Below are positions 27,123 through 35,957 of a stretch of DNA of 64,000 nucleotides, piece after piece (positions within the stretch are counted from its first letter, which is position 1; every line of letters begins with the position of its first letter). The notes below the pieces were generated by a model. That model saw nothing but the letters and a program-made list of their open reading frames with translations, was not told where the DNA came from and did no database searches. Origin of the DNA: Desulfurispora thermophila DSM 16022. Its GTDB lineage: Bacteria > Bacillota > Desulfotomaculia > Desulfotomaculales > Desulfurisporaceae. Location: the NCBI RefSeq assembly GCF_000376385.1, contig NZ_AQWN01000006.1, positions 124,001 through 188,000 of the forward strand, written 5' to 3'. The position numbers and the translations under genes were made by a program.

Positions 27123-27197
27123 GATTATATAACCTCCGAAATATGAATTATTCTGGTGTGAGTCCCGGTCAACCGCCGGTAATTCACTGGCACTGGC

Positions 27198-27227
27198 TTG
27201 TACAAAAAGTAAATAATGTGATAGTAT
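27198..27227 (+). promoter_or_regulatory. Probable promoter of the HAD phosphatase-murI group
   Basis: TTGTAC (27198-27203), 18-nt spacer and an extended -10, TGATAGTAT (27219-27227), 54 nt upstream of the TTG start at 27281. Confidence 0.5.
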
Positions 27228-27280
27228 ATATCTGTAGCCATACATTTCCAATATAAGGAATAACAAGGGGGTATAAACCG

Positions 27281-27751
27281 TTGATTGAGGTGAACATCCC
27301 CGGCAGGGAACAGCTAACCATAAATCACGTGGTGCTGGACTACAACGGCACCATGGCCGTGGATGGCCATTTATTGCCCGGTGTGGCTGAAAAGCTGAAC
27401 GAGCTGTCCGCTTTGTTAACAATACATATACTTACTGCCGACACTTTTGGCAAAGTCCGGTCGGAATGCCATAATATCAACGGTATTATTACTGTTTTAC
27501 CACCCGGCGCCGGTGCGGAAGCCAAAAGACAATATATAACCCGGCTGGGCCGGCACGAAGTGGCGGCCATTGGCAATGGCTACAACGACCACCTGATGCT
27601 GGAAAGCGCCGCTCTGGGCATACTGGTAATGGAGGAGGAAGGAGTCAGTGTCAGGTCTTTGCAAAATGCCGATGTTGTAGTTAAGAGTATTCATCACGCC
27701 CTGGATTTGTTATTAAAGCCCCAACGGCTAATCGCTACTCTACGCAATTAA
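27281..27751 (+). CDS. HAD-family phosphatase, soluble P-type-ATPase-like
   Basis: 156-residue cap-less HAD protein. Motif I is VVLDYNGTMAVDG (Asp20), i.e. DxNGT, closer to the DKTGT of P-type ATPases than to the usual DxDxT; motif II is the Thr in ILTADTFG; motif IV is AIGNGYNDHLML (about 105-116). Such short proteins (COG4087-like) are common in Clostridia and methanogens; substrates are unknown. TTG start with AAGGGGG 9 nt upstream. First gene of a plus-strand group with a small membrane protein and murI. Confidence 0.8.
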   Translation: MIEVNIPGREQLTINHVVLDYNGTMAVDGHLLPGVAEKLNELSALLTIHILTADTFGKVRSECHNINGIITVLPPGAGAEAKRQYITRLGRHEVAAIGNGYNDHLMLESAALGILVMEEEGVSVRSLQNADVVVKSIHHALDLLLKPQRLIATLRN

Positions 27752-27768
27752 TTAAAGAGGACATTATT

Positions 27769-27936
27769 ATGCGCTCTGGTACCGCATACATGTTCCTTAC
27801 AACAACGGCGGCCGTGGCTGTCTATTACTACTGGTCGGTCGTCCTGCGGCTCAATGATACACTGGGCATGTTCCTGGGAGTGGTTACTGCTGTTATTCTA
27901 TCAGGTTTATTCACCCGCCGGCAACGGCGGAAGTAG
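27769..27936 (+). CDS. Small two-helix membrane protein, unknown
   Basis: 55 residues starting MRSGTAYMF, with two hydrophobic segments (about 8-27 and 33-48) and a basic tail TRRQRRK. AGAGGA precedes the ATG by about 8 nt and it sits 17 nt after the HAD phosphatase stop and 17 nt before murI, so it is very likely translated from the same mRNA. No family recognised. Confidence 0.65.
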   Translation: MRSGTAYMFLTTTAAVAVYYYWSVVLRLNDTLGMFLGVVTAVILSGLFTRRQRRK

Positions 27937-27953
27937 ACACGAGGTGTTGGAGG

Positions 27954-28748
27954 TTGACAAAACAATGTCCCATCGGCATTTTTGACTCGGGGGTAGGCGG
28001 CCTCTCTGTAACAAGAGAAATCCGCCGCCTGTTGCCCGGTGAGGATATTCTCTATTTTGCCGATTCCGCTTATTGCCCGTACGGCACAAAAACGCCGCAG
28101 GAGATCAATGCCCGATCAGCGACCATCTGCCGCTTCTTGCTGGCGGAAGGGGCCAAAATGATTGTAGTGGCCTGCAACACCGCCTCCATTGCCGGACTGG
28201 ACCTGCTGCGCCAGTTGTTCACCGTTCCCATCGTGGGCATGGAACCGGCCATCAAACCGGCCAGTCTGGCCACCCGGAACGGGAAAATCGGTGTGATGGC
28301 CACCGGCGTAACCATCAACGGCGACCGCTTTCACTCTCTACTGGAAAAGTACAGCAACGGCGTCACCGTCTACACCCAGCCCTGTCCGGGCCTGGTGGAA
28401 GCGGTGGAGAACGGCCAGTCCAGCGCCCCGGCCACCCGCCTGCTCTTGCAAAAATACCTGGCCCCCATGCTGGCCGCCGGAGTGGACACCATCGTCCTGG
28501 GTTGTACTCATTACCCTTTCTTAAGGGAAACTGTACAGAAGATCTGCGGGCCGGAAGTCAAGCTGATTGACACCGGCCAGGCGGTTGCCCGCCAGGTGGA
28601 AAGGGTCTTAAAACAGCACGACCTCCAGCATACCGCTGCCGCCTCGGGCCGGGAGCTGTTTTACACCAGCGGCGATCCTGAAGCTGTAGGCAAAGTGATC
28701 AGCACCCTGTGGGGTAAACAGGTTCAGGTGCAGAAAAAATCCATTTAA
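27954..28748 (+). CDS. murI: Glutamate racemase
   Basis: Makes D-glutamate for peptidoglycan. 264 residues with IGIFDSGVGGLSV (7-19), YFADSAYCPYG (34-44), catalytic Cys74 in VVACNTAS and Cys184 in LGCTHYPF. The TTG at 27954 is the only in-frame start near the N-terminus; the likely ribosome binding site is ACGAGGTG, 9-10 nt upstream, since GGAGG directly touches the start codon. It is the last gene before a strong terminator. Confidence 0.96.
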   Translation: MTKQCPIGIFDSGVGGLSVTREIRRLLPGEDILYFADSAYCPYGTKTPQEINARSATICRFLLAEGAKMIVVACNTASIAGLDLLRQLFTVPIVGMEPAIKPASLATRNGKIGVMATGVTINGDRFHSLLEKYSNGVTVYTQPCPGLVEAVENGQSSAPATRLLLQKYLAPMLAAGVDTIVLGCTHYPFLRETVQKICGPEVKLIDTGQAVARQVERVLKQHDLQHTAAASGRELFYTSGDPEAVGKVISTLWGKQVQVQKKSI

Positions 28749-28769
28749 ATGTAACATTTAAATGTAATA

Positions 28770-28816
28770 AACAACCCGGCTGGAAGACTACGAGCTTCCA
28801 GACCGGGTTGTTTCTA
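28770..28816. terminator. Bidirectional terminator between murI and flxA
   Basis: Stem CAACCCGG (28772-28779) with CCGGGTTG (28803-28810), continued by TGGAAG/CTTCCA after a small bulge. T-rich sequence follows on both strands. It ends both murI and the hdr-flx operon. Confidence 0.85.
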
Positions 28817-28819
28817 TTA

Positions 28820-29671
28820 TTAAAATTCGGGCGGTAGTTCTTGCAGCTGGGCCAGGGTAAAGACCGGGCCGTCCAGACAGACAAATTTGCTGCCAATATT
28901 GCAGCGGCCGCATTTACCAATACCGCATTTCATTTTCATTTCCAGCGTGGTCACCACCTGCTCGGGTGTAAAGCCCAGTTTCAAAAGACCGGCCAGGACA
29001 AACTTGATCATGACCGGCGGTCCACAGGTGACGGCCACTTTGTTGGCGGGAGAGGGGGCCAGCTCTTCCAGGTAGGCCGGTACAAACCCCACATGGCCCG
29101 TCCAATCTTCCTGCGCCCGGTCAATAGTGGTAAACACACGCGTATCAGGCTGCTGCGGCCAGTTGTGAAAAAGGTCGTGTTTAAAGCACAGGTCGGCAGC
29201 CGACCGGGCACCGTAGATGATGTCCACCCTCCCATACTGCGACCTGTTTTCCGGTGCCAGCACGTAATCGATCAGCGAGCGCAGCGGCGCCAGCCCGATA
29301 CCGCCCCCAATGAACAGCAGGTCCTTGCCCCGCATTTGCTCATAGGGGAAGTGGTTGCCGTACGGCCCCCTGATCCCGACCTGACATCCCGGTTCCAGCT
29401 CATGCAGTACACCGGTCAAGCGGCCTACTTTTTTAATGCTGAACTCCAGGAAACCACGCTTGGTGGGAGAGGAAGTGATGGAAATGGTGGCCTCCCCCAC
29501 ACCGAAAACCGAGATTTGTGCCACCTGGCCGGGCTTTTGCCGGAAAGATTCCTGCACGGCCGGGTCGTTGAAGACCATGCGAAAGGTTTTGACATCGGGG
29601 GTTTCTTCCACAATCTCTTTAATGGTTGCCAGTGCCGGCAGCAGGGGAGCCCCACAGTGACAGTTACTCAC
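28820..29671 (-). CDS. flxA: FAD/NAD(P)H-binding oxidoreductase, FlxA-like
   Basis: Likely entry point for NADH in the Flx-Hdr complex. 283 residues of the ferredoxin-NADP reductase/PyrK-like fold: FAD-binding segment ATISITSSPTKRGFLEFSIK in part (about 60-80), NAD-binding GGGIGLAPLRSLI (about 123-135), CGPPVMIKF (about 216-224), and a C-terminal [2Fe-2S] site with Cys spaced as in PyrK (MKCGIGKCGRCNIG, then FVC). GTG start with GGAGG 9 nt upstream, overlapping flxB by 8 nt. Last gene of the operon. Confidence 0.9.
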   Translation of the reverse strand: MSNCHCGAPLLPALATIKEIVEETPDVKTFRMVFNDPAVQESFRQKPGQVAQISVFGVGEATISITSSPTKRGFLEFSIKKVGRLTGVLHELEPGCQVGIRGPYGNHFPYEQMRGKDLLFIGGGIGLAPLRSLIDYVLAPENRSQYGRVDIIYGARSAADLCFKHDLFHNWPQQPDTRVFTTIDRAQEDWTGHVGFVPAYLEELAPSPANKVAVTCGPPVMIKFVLAGLLKLGFTPEQVVTTLEMKMKCGIGKCGRCNIGSKFVCLDGPVFTLAQLQELPPEF

Positions 29672-30698
29672 GCGTGGCCACCTCCTTCAGATCGCTGATG
29701 ATCTCCCTGATGTCTATGTTGACCGGACATAGTCGCACGCACCGCCCGCACCCGGTACATCCGGCCAGGTTGTAACGATCCAGGTGATATTTCAGTTTGT
29801 GCATAAACCGGTTGCGCAGCCGGGCAGCCCTGTCCGGCCGCGGATTGTGACCGCCGGCCATCAGGGTGAAATCGGCAAACATGCAGCTGTCCCAGCCCCG
29901 GTAGCGCACCCCTTCCTCCTGCTTGCGGCTGTAATCAAAAATATCAAAACAATGACAGGTGGGACAACTGTAGGTGCAAATACCGCAACCCAAACAACGG
30001 CGGGCCAGTTCCGTCCAGTAAGGCGACTGGAAGTTTTTATCCAGCCATTCCTTTACACCGTTTAAGTCCAACTTTTTCACAGCCTGGCTGGCAACAGCCA
30101 GAGTCTGCCCCACTTCCTGTTCCTGCTCCGGCCGGACGGGAAGCAGCAAAGGCTGCCAGCTGGCCAGCGCTTCTTCACCCCGGGGAGAAAAGGCCGCGAT
30201 CAAAAAACCACCTGTGCAGGGATACAGCATGATATCGGCACCGGCAGAGCTGTCCGGCCCGTAGCCGAAGGTACTGCAAAAGCACTGCGCGGCGGGCCTG
30301 TCACAGGCCTGGCCCACCAGCAGCGTATTCTCCCTCTTTTGCCGGTAGAGCGGGTCGGGGTAATCGCCGAAAAATACAGGGTCCAATGCATTTATAGCTT
30401 GCAAGTCGCAGGGGCGTATCCCCCAGAGCACTGTCCTACTGGCCGCACCGGCCGGCGATATCCGCAGTTCTCCTTCCCCCTGCTGGAACAAAAACATGGC
30501 CTGGGTCTGGGGAAATAAATAATTCTTCGGCGGCAGGTGGCTGTTGGTATAGTCCAGGGCCACTTCCTCCGCTTGCAGCACAGGAGCAAAGAGGTACCTG
30601 TGGCCAGATATTTGTCGCGGGGCCACCAAACAACTATCGGCCATAATCAGTTCAAAAAGCCGGGGTAGTTTTTCTTTGGCCAGAAAATACTTGTTCAC
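29664..30698 (-). CDS. flxB: [4Fe-4S] dicluster protein, FlxB-like (AsrA / sulfhydrogenase beta-type)
   Basis: 344 residues. N-terminal domain as in anaerobic sulfite reductase subunit A and sulfhydrogenase beta (VLWGIRPCDLQAINALDPVF in part, about 90), C-terminal pair of [4Fe-4S] motifs CLGCGICTYSCPTC (about 235-248) and CTGCGRCVRLCP (about 317-328). Expected to pass electrons between FlxA and the Hdr module. The GTG at 30698 is chosen (AAAGGGG 9 nt upstream); the open frame beyond it overlaps flxC and looks non-coding. Confidence 0.88.
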   Translation of the reverse strand: MNKYFLAKEKLPRLFELIMADSCLVAPRQISGHRYLFAPVLQAEEVALDYTNSHLPPKNYLFPQTQAMFLFQQGEGELRISPAGAASRTVLWGIRPCDLQAINALDPVFFGDYPDPLYRQKRENTLLVGQACDRPAAQCFCSTFGYGPDSSAGADIMLYPCTGGFLIAAFSPRGEEALASWQPLLLPVRPEQEQEVGQTLAVASQAVKKLDLNGVKEWLDKNFQSPYWTELARRCLGCGICTYSCPTCHCFDIFDYSRKQEEGVRYRGWDSCMFADFTLMAGGHNPRPDRAARLRNRFMHKLKYHLDRYNLAGCTGCGRCVRLCPVNIDIREIISDLKEVATRE

Positions 30699-30714
30699 CC
30701 TATGAGGCCCCTTT

Positions 30715-31677
30715 CTACATGAATTCTTCCGGATCGCTCCGGTCAAAGCTGCCCAGTGCACCGGGACCACCGGCAACAAGCTCGGCAACGGAAATACCGT
30801 AAAGCTCACTCATATCCTTGATCATTTTGCGATTCAGCAAATGCACCGGTATACCCACCGGACATACCTGCTGGCAGGCACCGCAGTCCACACAGCGCCC
30901 GGCCACGTGAAAGGCCCGGGTCAAATGGAAGACCGTATTTTCACCCAGGCTGGCCTTTCTGCTCACCCAGGGCGGGCTCTGTCGATCGAACACACAGCTG
31001 CGGCAGGTGCAGGCCGGACAGACCTGGCGGCAGGCATAACAGCGCAAACACTGGGCAAAATAAGCGTCCCAGTAGGCACCCCGCTCGGCCAGCGTCATGT
31101 TTTCCAGTTCCACCAGGTCGGCGAAATTATCTGCGGCCGGTGTCACTATACTGCTTTCGCCAATCAAACAATCGCACCCTTCCGGTAGCGGCCCCGGGCA
31201 ACGGAGACACTTTTCCCGCAAGCTGCCGGGTAATGTAAAGCTAACCTGTTCGCCACCGGCCAGGTGCAACACCACAGTTTGAGGCTTGAGCTCAACATCC
31301 AGTATTTGCGCATCCGGAGCGATTTGTTCCACCAGTTCGGGAGCCAGCAGTCCCTGGCAGCTGAGACCAAGCAAATAGATTTTTTCTCGGGCAAATTGGC
31401 CGTCCGAGATTAAGCGGTTTATCCCCCGCATGTCACACCCTTTTACACATATGGCCACCCGGCCGGGGGAATGGGCATAGTCAGTCAAATATTTCACCAG
31501 GCTCTGGGCACAGAAAGGACCAAAGGTGAGCTTTCCCACCTCTTCCGGCGCCGTGATGAATACCGGCCGGGCCGCGCCAGCCATACTTCCATGACCGTAA
31601 CCAATCACCATTTGCACAGCGCCATCAGCCAGCAACTGTGCTGCCGTACGGCGCATCGCGTCAATAATCTCTTTCAT
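30715..31677 (-). CDS. flxC: Iron-sulfur protein, FlxC-like (F420 hydrogenase beta-type N-domain, ferredoxin C-domain)
   Basis: 320 residues. The N-terminal two thirds resemble the coenzyme F420 hydrogenase/dehydrogenase beta-type domain (KGCDMRGINRLI about 100-111, cysteines in CLRCPGPLPEGC), followed by two ferredoxin clusters, CLRCYACRQVCPACTC (about 215-230) and CVDCGACQQVCP (about 265-276). Its ATG overlaps the true stop of flxD in ATGA (31677-31674), which supports the extended selenocysteine reading of flxD. Confidence 0.85.
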   Translation of the reverse strand: MKEIIDAMRRTAAQLLADGAVQMVIGYGHGSMAGAARPVFITAPEEVGKLTFGPFCAQSLVKYLTDYAHSPGRVAICVKGCDMRGINRLISDGQFAREKIYLLGLSCQGLLAPELVEQIAPDAQILDVELKPQTVVLHLAGGEQVSFTLPGSLREKCLRCPGPLPEGCDCLIGESSIVTPAADNFADLVELENMTLAERGAYWDAYFAQCLRCYACRQVCPACTCRSCVFDRQSPPWVSRKASLGENTVFHLTRAFHVAGRCVDCGACQQVCPVGIPVHLLNRKMIKDMSELYGISVAELVAGGPGALGSFDRSDPEEFM

Positions 31678-32141
31678 AGACTGTCATCCCTCATTTTCTG
31701 ATTGGGCCCCAGCTCAATTGTTTTTTCCACCAGTTCCCGCACTGTGGCAGCAAATTTGGCTCCCTCCGCCCCGCTGATCCAGCGGACGGTGAGCCGGCGG
31801 GAATCTATGCCGGTGAAGTCCAACAGGCGGCGGAAGATCTGATAGCGCCGCCGGGTGTAATAATTGCCACTAACATAGTGGCAGTCGCCCGGGTGTCAGC
31901 CGCTGACCAGCACGGCATCGGCACCTTTTTGCAATGCCCGCAGGGCCAGCAGAGGGTTGACCCGGCTGGAGCAGGGCACGCGAATAATGCGGATGTGGGC
32001 CGGGTAAGCCATCCGGCTCACCCCGGCCAGGTCGGCCCCGGCATAACTGCACCAGTTGCAACAAAAACCGATGATTTTGGGCTGCCACTGCCCACCCGGT
32101 TGTTGTCCTTCCTGCTGAACTTTTTCCTTGTCTATTGACAC
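31674..32141 (-). CDS. flxD: MvhD/FlxD-family electron-transfer subunit, selenoprotein (in-frame TGA = Sec82)
   Basis: 155-residue [2Fe-2S] protein that links the flavin/iron-sulfur Flx module to HdrA. Reading from the GTG at 32141 (GGAGG 10 nt upstream, overlapping the hdrA stop) gives the MvhD motif [15 protein letters not shown] (Cys27, 28, 31) and VPCSSR (Cys57), then TGA at 31898-31896, then HPGDCHY and a normal MvhD C-terminus ([20 protein letters not shown], then [19 protein letters not shown]) to a TGA at 31676-31674. The family has Cys (or Sec, as in methanogen VhuD) just before HPGDCHY. A hairpin 12 nt after the TGA fits a SECIS. Stop-only reading would leave an 81-residue fragment lacking the last ligand residues. 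No selA/B/C/D in the window. Confidence 0.9.
31865..31898 (-). promoter_or_regulatory. Putative bacterial SECIS element with Sec TGA codon
   Basis: On the minus strand the TGA (31898-31896) is followed by 12 nt and then a stem TGCCACTA (31883-31876) paired perfectly with TAGTGGCA (31872-31865) around a tiny loop TGT (or AUGUU if the last pair opens), which contains the G expected near the start of the apical loop in SelB-binding hairpins. The stem is wholly inside the coding frame, as bacterial SECIS elements must be. Confidence 0.8.
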
Positions 32142-34114
32142 AGGGCGTCCACCTCCGCCAGCAATTGTTCGTCATTATAACCCAGCGTGTTTACCGCACC
32201 GGCCCGGCAGGCCACGTTGCAGGCACCACAGCCCTGGCAAAGGCCGGAATTCACCCGCGCCACCCGGCGGAAGATCTCCCGGCCATGGCTGCGCTCTTGT
32301 ATGGTTACCGCTTCAATGGCCCGGTACGGACAAACATTAACGCATTCCAGGCAGCCTGAGCAAAGGCTTTCCTCCACCCGGGAAACCATGGGTTCGGCCA
32401 CCAGTTCATCCCTGGCCAGGAGGGCAATTACTTTGGCTGCCGCAGCGCTGGCCTGGGAGACGGTATCCGGAATGTCCTTGGGACCCTGGCAGGTTCCGGC
32501 CAGGAACACGCCGGCCGTACTGGTCTCCACCGGTCGCAGCTTGGGGTGGGCTTCCAGGAAAAATCCGTCCTTGTCACAGGTAAAACCCACCAATTGGGCC
32601 AGATTACCGGCACCGGCCGCCGGTTGCATGGCGGTAGCCAGCACCACCAGATCGGCGTTAATTTGCACCTGCCGTCCGGCCAGCGTATCCGCTCCCATCA
32701 CCACCAGCTGGTCACCCTGCTGATATATTTTGGAAACCCGGCCGCGGATGTACTGCGCTCCCTCACCCTGGACCTTGTTGTAGAATTCCTCGTAATTTTT
32801 GCCGGCTGTGCGCACGTCCATGTAAAAGATGTATACCTGCGCGCCAGGTATTTTTTCCAGCACCTGGTGGGCGTGTTTGGCCGTGTACATACAACAGGCC
32901 CGGGAACAGTAAGACCTGCCCTTGGCTTCATCGCGCGAACCCACGCACTTGACAAAAACCACGCTGCGCGGCTCCCGCCCGTCGGACGGGCGGACAATCT
33001 TGCCTCCGGTGGGGCCGGCAGCGTTGACCAACCGCTCAAAATGCAGACCTGTGATCACATCGGGATAAGCTCCCGCACCGTACTCGCTGTAGTGCTCCAC
33101 CCAGGGGAAGAGGTCGTAGCCCGTAGCCATGACAATGGCTCCCACGGCTAATTGATGAATTTCCTCCTGTTGTTGAAAATCTATTGCCCCGGTGGGACAT
33201 ACCTTCTGGCACACACCGCACTTGCCACTGGTGAGAAAACGGCAGTTTTGCCGGTCGATAACCGGCTTGTTGGGCACGGCCTGGGGAAAGCTCAAATAAA
33301 TGGCCTTGCGCTGCCCCAAACCCAAATCGTATTCCGAGGGCACTTTGGTGGGGCACTTTTCCCAGCACATCCCACACCCGGTACATTTGCTGTGATCTAC
33401 ATAGCGGGGCTTTTGCCTGACTGTTACCTGGAAATTGCCCACATAGCCATTTACGTCCACCACCTCGGCATAGGTGAACACTTTGATCTTGGGATGCTGG
33501 GCCGCCTGGGCCATCTTGGGTGTACTGATACAGGCCGAACAATCCAGTGTGGGGAAGGTCTTGTCCAGCATGGCCATTTTACCACCCAGAGAAGGCTCCC
33601 TTTCCACCAACACCACCTCGTGCCCGGCGTCGGCAATGTCCAGCGCCGCCTGCAGACCGGCAATGCCGCCCCCGATCACCAGCGCCCGCCTGGTCACCGG
33701 GATGGTACCTTCCTGTAAAGGGGTGAGGCGAGCCGCCTTGGCTACCGCCCGGCGCACCAGATCAATGGCCTTGGCTGTGGCCGCTTCTTTTTCCTGCTGG
33801 TGCACCCAGGAACAATGTTCCCGGATATTGGCCATTTCCAGCAGGTAAGGGTTGAGGCCGGCCCGCTGCAATGTCTTACGAAAAGTGGCTTCATGCAGAC
33901 GGGGGGAACAAGAGGCCACCACCACTTTTTGCAAACCGTGCTCCTTTACTGCTTGCACAATCATCTCCTGACCCGGCTCGGAGCACATATATTTGTAGTC
34001 CACCGCCCAGGCCACTCCTGGCATGGCACGGGCTGCTTCCGCTACCCGGGGGACATCAACCACCCCGCCGATATTGGACCCACACCAGCAAACAAATACG
34101 CCAATTTTTCGCAT
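32132..34114 (-). CDS. hdrA: Heterodisulfide reductase subunit A-like flavoprotein, HdrA
   Basis: FAD protein thought to carry out flavin-based electron bifurcation between the donor, ferredoxin and HdrBC. 660 residues: N-terminal HdrA domain with [10 protein letters not shown] (about 8-17) and CSEPGQ, FAD-binding [13 protein letters not shown] (about 144-156), [20 protein letters not shown] (about 177-196; 20 residues), [4Fe-4S] site [12 protein letters not shown] (about 244), an inserted site [15 protein letters not shown] (about 300), [19 protein letters not shown], and two C-terminal ferredoxin motifs [12 protein letters not shown] and [12 protein letters not shown]. All conserved cysteines are Cys, not Sec. 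Between hdrB (14 nt gap) and flxD (overlap). Confidence 0.95.
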   Translation of the reverse strand: MRKIGVFVCWCGSNIGGVVDVPRVAEAARAMPGVAWAVDYKYMCSEPGQEMIVQAVKEHGLQKVVVASCSPRLHEATFRKTLQRAGLNPYLLEMANIREHCSWVHQQEKEAATAKAIDLVRRAVAKAARLTPLQEGTIPVTRRALVIGGGIAGLQAALDIADAGHEVVLVEREPSLGGKMAMLDKTFPTLDCSACISTPKMAQAAQHPKIKVFTYAEVVDVNGYVGNFQVTVRQKPRYVDHSKCTGCGMCWEKCPTKVPSEYDLGLGQRKAIYLSFPQAVPNKPVIDRQNCRFLTSGKCGVCQKVCPTGAIDFQQQEEIHQLAVGAIVMATGYDLFPWVEHYSEYGAGAYPDVITGLHFERLVNAAGPTGGKIVRPSDGREPRSVVFVKCVGSRDEAKGRSYCSRACCMYTAKHAHQVLEKIPGAQVYIFYMDVRTAGKNYEEFYNKVQGEGAQYIRGRVSKIYQQGDQLVVMGADTLAGRQVQINADLVVLATAMQPAAGAGNLAQLVGFTCDKDGFFLEAHPKLRPVETSTAGVFLAGTCQGPKDIPDTVSQASAAAAKVIALLARDELVAEPMVSRVEESLCSGCLECVNVCPYRAIEAVTIQERSHGREIFRRVARVNSGLCQGCGACNVACRAGAVNTLGYNDEQLLAEVDALCQ

Positions 34115-34128
34115 CTAGCCGTCCCTCC

Positions 34129-34983
34129 CTAAACCGCCGCCAGCAGGTCCGCCGTGTCCACAAAATGAGTGTGGGTACTGACGGCCAGAGCCGGCAGACC
34201 GACCGCCAGCCCCAGGAGTTGGGTAAAGTAAAATACCGGCATGCGGTAGTTCTGCCCGAGTTTGCTGGCAATTTTGGCCTGACGATAATCCAGGTTGAAG
34301 TGACACAACGGACAGGCGGTAACAATGCAATTGGCCCCTGCCTCCACGGCGCTGCCGATGATCCGCGCTGTCAAGGCCACCACAATATCCTCGTTGGTTA
34401 CAGCCAGGGAAGCGCCGCAACATTCGGTCTTAAACGGCCAGTCCACCGTAGTTGCGCCTACCGCCTGGAGCAAATGATCCATCTTGCACGGGTTTTCCGG
34501 ATCATCGGTGCCAATCTGGTGGGGCTTGACCAGCAAACACCCGTAGTAAGCTGCCGCCTTGATGCCGGAAAGGGGTTTTACAACCTGTGCCGCCAGTTGA
34601 TCGATGCCGTATTCCAGCATCATGTCCAGGCTGCTCAAAACACGCAGCCCGCCCGGCAACGGGTTCTCAATCACATCCTCCACCTGCTGGCGCAAAGAGG
34701 CGTCCTGGCCCAGTTCGTAATTAGCCCAGGCCAGACGCTGATAGCAGGCGGCGCAGGAAGTCATGACATCCTGACCGGTTTGGGCTGCTTGCACCAAATT
34801 GCGGGCGGCCAAAGATAAGGCCAGCAAATGACTGGTTCCGTGTGCCGCCGTCGAGCCACAACAACTCCAATCAGGCACATCTATCAATTCTATACCCAGT
34901 TTCTGGCACAAAGCCCGTGTAGACTGATCGTACTCCCGGGCACTGGTGTGATAGCAGCAACCGGGATAGTAAGCCCAGCGCAT
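34129..34983 (-). CDS. hdrB: Heterodisulfide reductase subunit B-like, HdrB
   Basis: Carries the disulfide-reducing site. 284 residues with two CCG domains: YYPGCCYHTSAREYDQS (5-21), WSCCGSTAAHG (about 39-49), SCAACYQRL (about 76-84), YYGCLLVKP (about 146), TECCGASLAVT (about 185-195) and ACPLCHFNLDYRQ (about 224-236). These cysteines bind the two noncubane [4Fe-4S] clusters known from methanogen HdrB. Start overlaps the hdrC stop by 1 nt. The natural disulfide in non-methanogens is unknown (DsrC or a thiol carrier are possibilities). Confidence 0.95.
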   Translation of the reverse strand: MRWAYYPGCCYHTSAREYDQSTRALCQKLGIELIDVPDWSCCGSTAAHGTSHLLALSLAARNLVQAAQTGQDVMTSCAACYQRLAWANYELGQDASLRQQVEDVIENPLPGGLRVLSSLDMMLEYGIDQLAAQVVKPLSGIKAAAYYGCLLVKPHQIGTDDPENPCKMDHLLQAVGATTVDWPFKTECCGASLAVTNEDIVVALTARIIGSAVEAGANCIVTACPLCHFNLDYRQAKIASKLGQNYRMPVFYFTQLLGLAVGLPALAVSTHTHFVDTADLLAAV

Positions 34984-35564
34984 TACCCTTTCCCCTCCAA
35001 CTCACGTATTCTGGTAAAAATTTTCTTAATCTCTTTTTGTCCGGCCGGCCGTTCCGGCAAAAACTTCAGTTTTCCCCTCCTGAGCATGGCCAGACCGGCA
35101 TCCAGCTGCTGAAAAGGGTGTCCGCTGCGCAGATTATAGCCCAGCATGGTCCCAAACTCGAAAAGCCGTCCATTTGCTTCCACTGAGGCCAGAAAATTGC
35201 GGTAAAACAAAGCCACCCGTTTGGCCCGTCCGGGGGGCTCCATACCCCTTTGACCGGCCATAATGCGCAGGGCATCCATCACCCTGGCCACTTCAATCTG
35301 CCGCGGGCAGCGCACACTGCAGGTGGAGCAAAAGGCACAAAGCCAGATCGACTGCGCCCGCAGGAGTTCTTCCTCCTGGCCCAGCTGGACCAGGCGCATG
35401 ACCCGGTTGGGCACCAGATCCATAAATGGAGCGATGGGACAACCGGCCGTGCACTTACCGCACTGATAACACTTCTCCACGGCCTGCCCGCTGGCTTCCC
35501 GCAGGCGGGCAATGAATTGCTGCCTGTCCGACCAGTTCGCAGTCAAATTTTCTGCTGATGACAT
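34983..35564 (-). CDS. hdrC: Heterodisulfide reductase subunit C-like, HdrC
   Basis: 193-residue [4Fe-4S] protein that feeds HdrB. Two motifs, CYQCGKCTAGCP (about 32-43) and CAFCSTCSVRCP (about 76-87), then a helical C-terminal half as in HdrC. First gene of the operon hdrC-hdrB-hdrA-flxD-flxC-flxB-flxA. GAGGTG lies 7-8 nt before the ATG. Confidence 0.95.
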   Translation of the reverse strand: MSSAENLTANWSDRQQFIARLREASGQAVEKCYQCGKCTAGCPIAPFMDLVPNRVMRLVQLGQEEELLRAQSIWLCAFCSTCSVRCPRQIEVARVMDALRIMAGQRGMEPPGRAKRVALFYRNFLASVEANGRLFEFGTMLGYNLRSGHPFQQLDAGLAMLRRGKLKFLPERPAGQKEIKKIFTRIRELEGKG

Positions 35565-35957
35565 AGTACCACACCTCGTCCTTCATACCCTTTCGCTAAT
35601 AACTAATTTATTTCTACAAGCAGAATACTTATCCTTTTCATTAGCAGAAAAATATCTTTCCAGTATTATTGAAACCTGCACCAAATCTGCAGCGTAACTA
35701 TTGAACTCAGCAAGGAACTTGTGAGCCACGAACATTAACAATGTTGCAAAAAGATAGCAAAAAATAAAGGGAGTGCTTTAAGCGCACTCCCTGCTCCGGG
35801 AATTATGCATTTTTATTTCCACATTTTTAAAAACAATGCCCTGAGAAAAGACGGCAAACGGAAAAAATAAACCCGCAAAACCACTCACCCCCACACAGTG
35901 CTCTCCCATATATTCTATTCAGGGGGAAAACAAAGTGTGCCTGGGCCGGAGATAAAT
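35565..35957. other. Intergenic region upstream of hdrC
   Basis: About 390 nt, AT-rich near hdrC. It holds the terminator of psd-pssA (35759-35791) and a perfect inverted repeat, AACATT-AAC-AATGTT (35731-35745), about 170 nt before hdrC, which could be an operator. A convincing -35/-10 pair for the hdr operon was not found by eye. Nothing gene-like seen. Confidence 0.5.
35759..35791 (-). terminator. Terminator downstream of pssA
   Basis: Minus-strand stem GGGAGTGC (35791-35784) with GCACTCCC (35776-35769), loop 7 nt, followed by TTTATTTTTT. It lies about 165 nt after the pssA stop. Confidence 0.8.

Noticed and set aside
31896-31898. TGA as a true stop ending an 81-residue protein
   Set aside because: The downstream frame continues a conserved MvhD sequence (HPGDCHY onward), ends in a 4-base overlap with the next gene, and a SECIS-like hairpin follows at the right distance.
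32132-34114. Possible selenocysteine in HdrA
   Set aside because: All the conserved HdrA cysteine positions are encoded by Cys codons and the frame is uninterrupted, so only flxD needs Sec.
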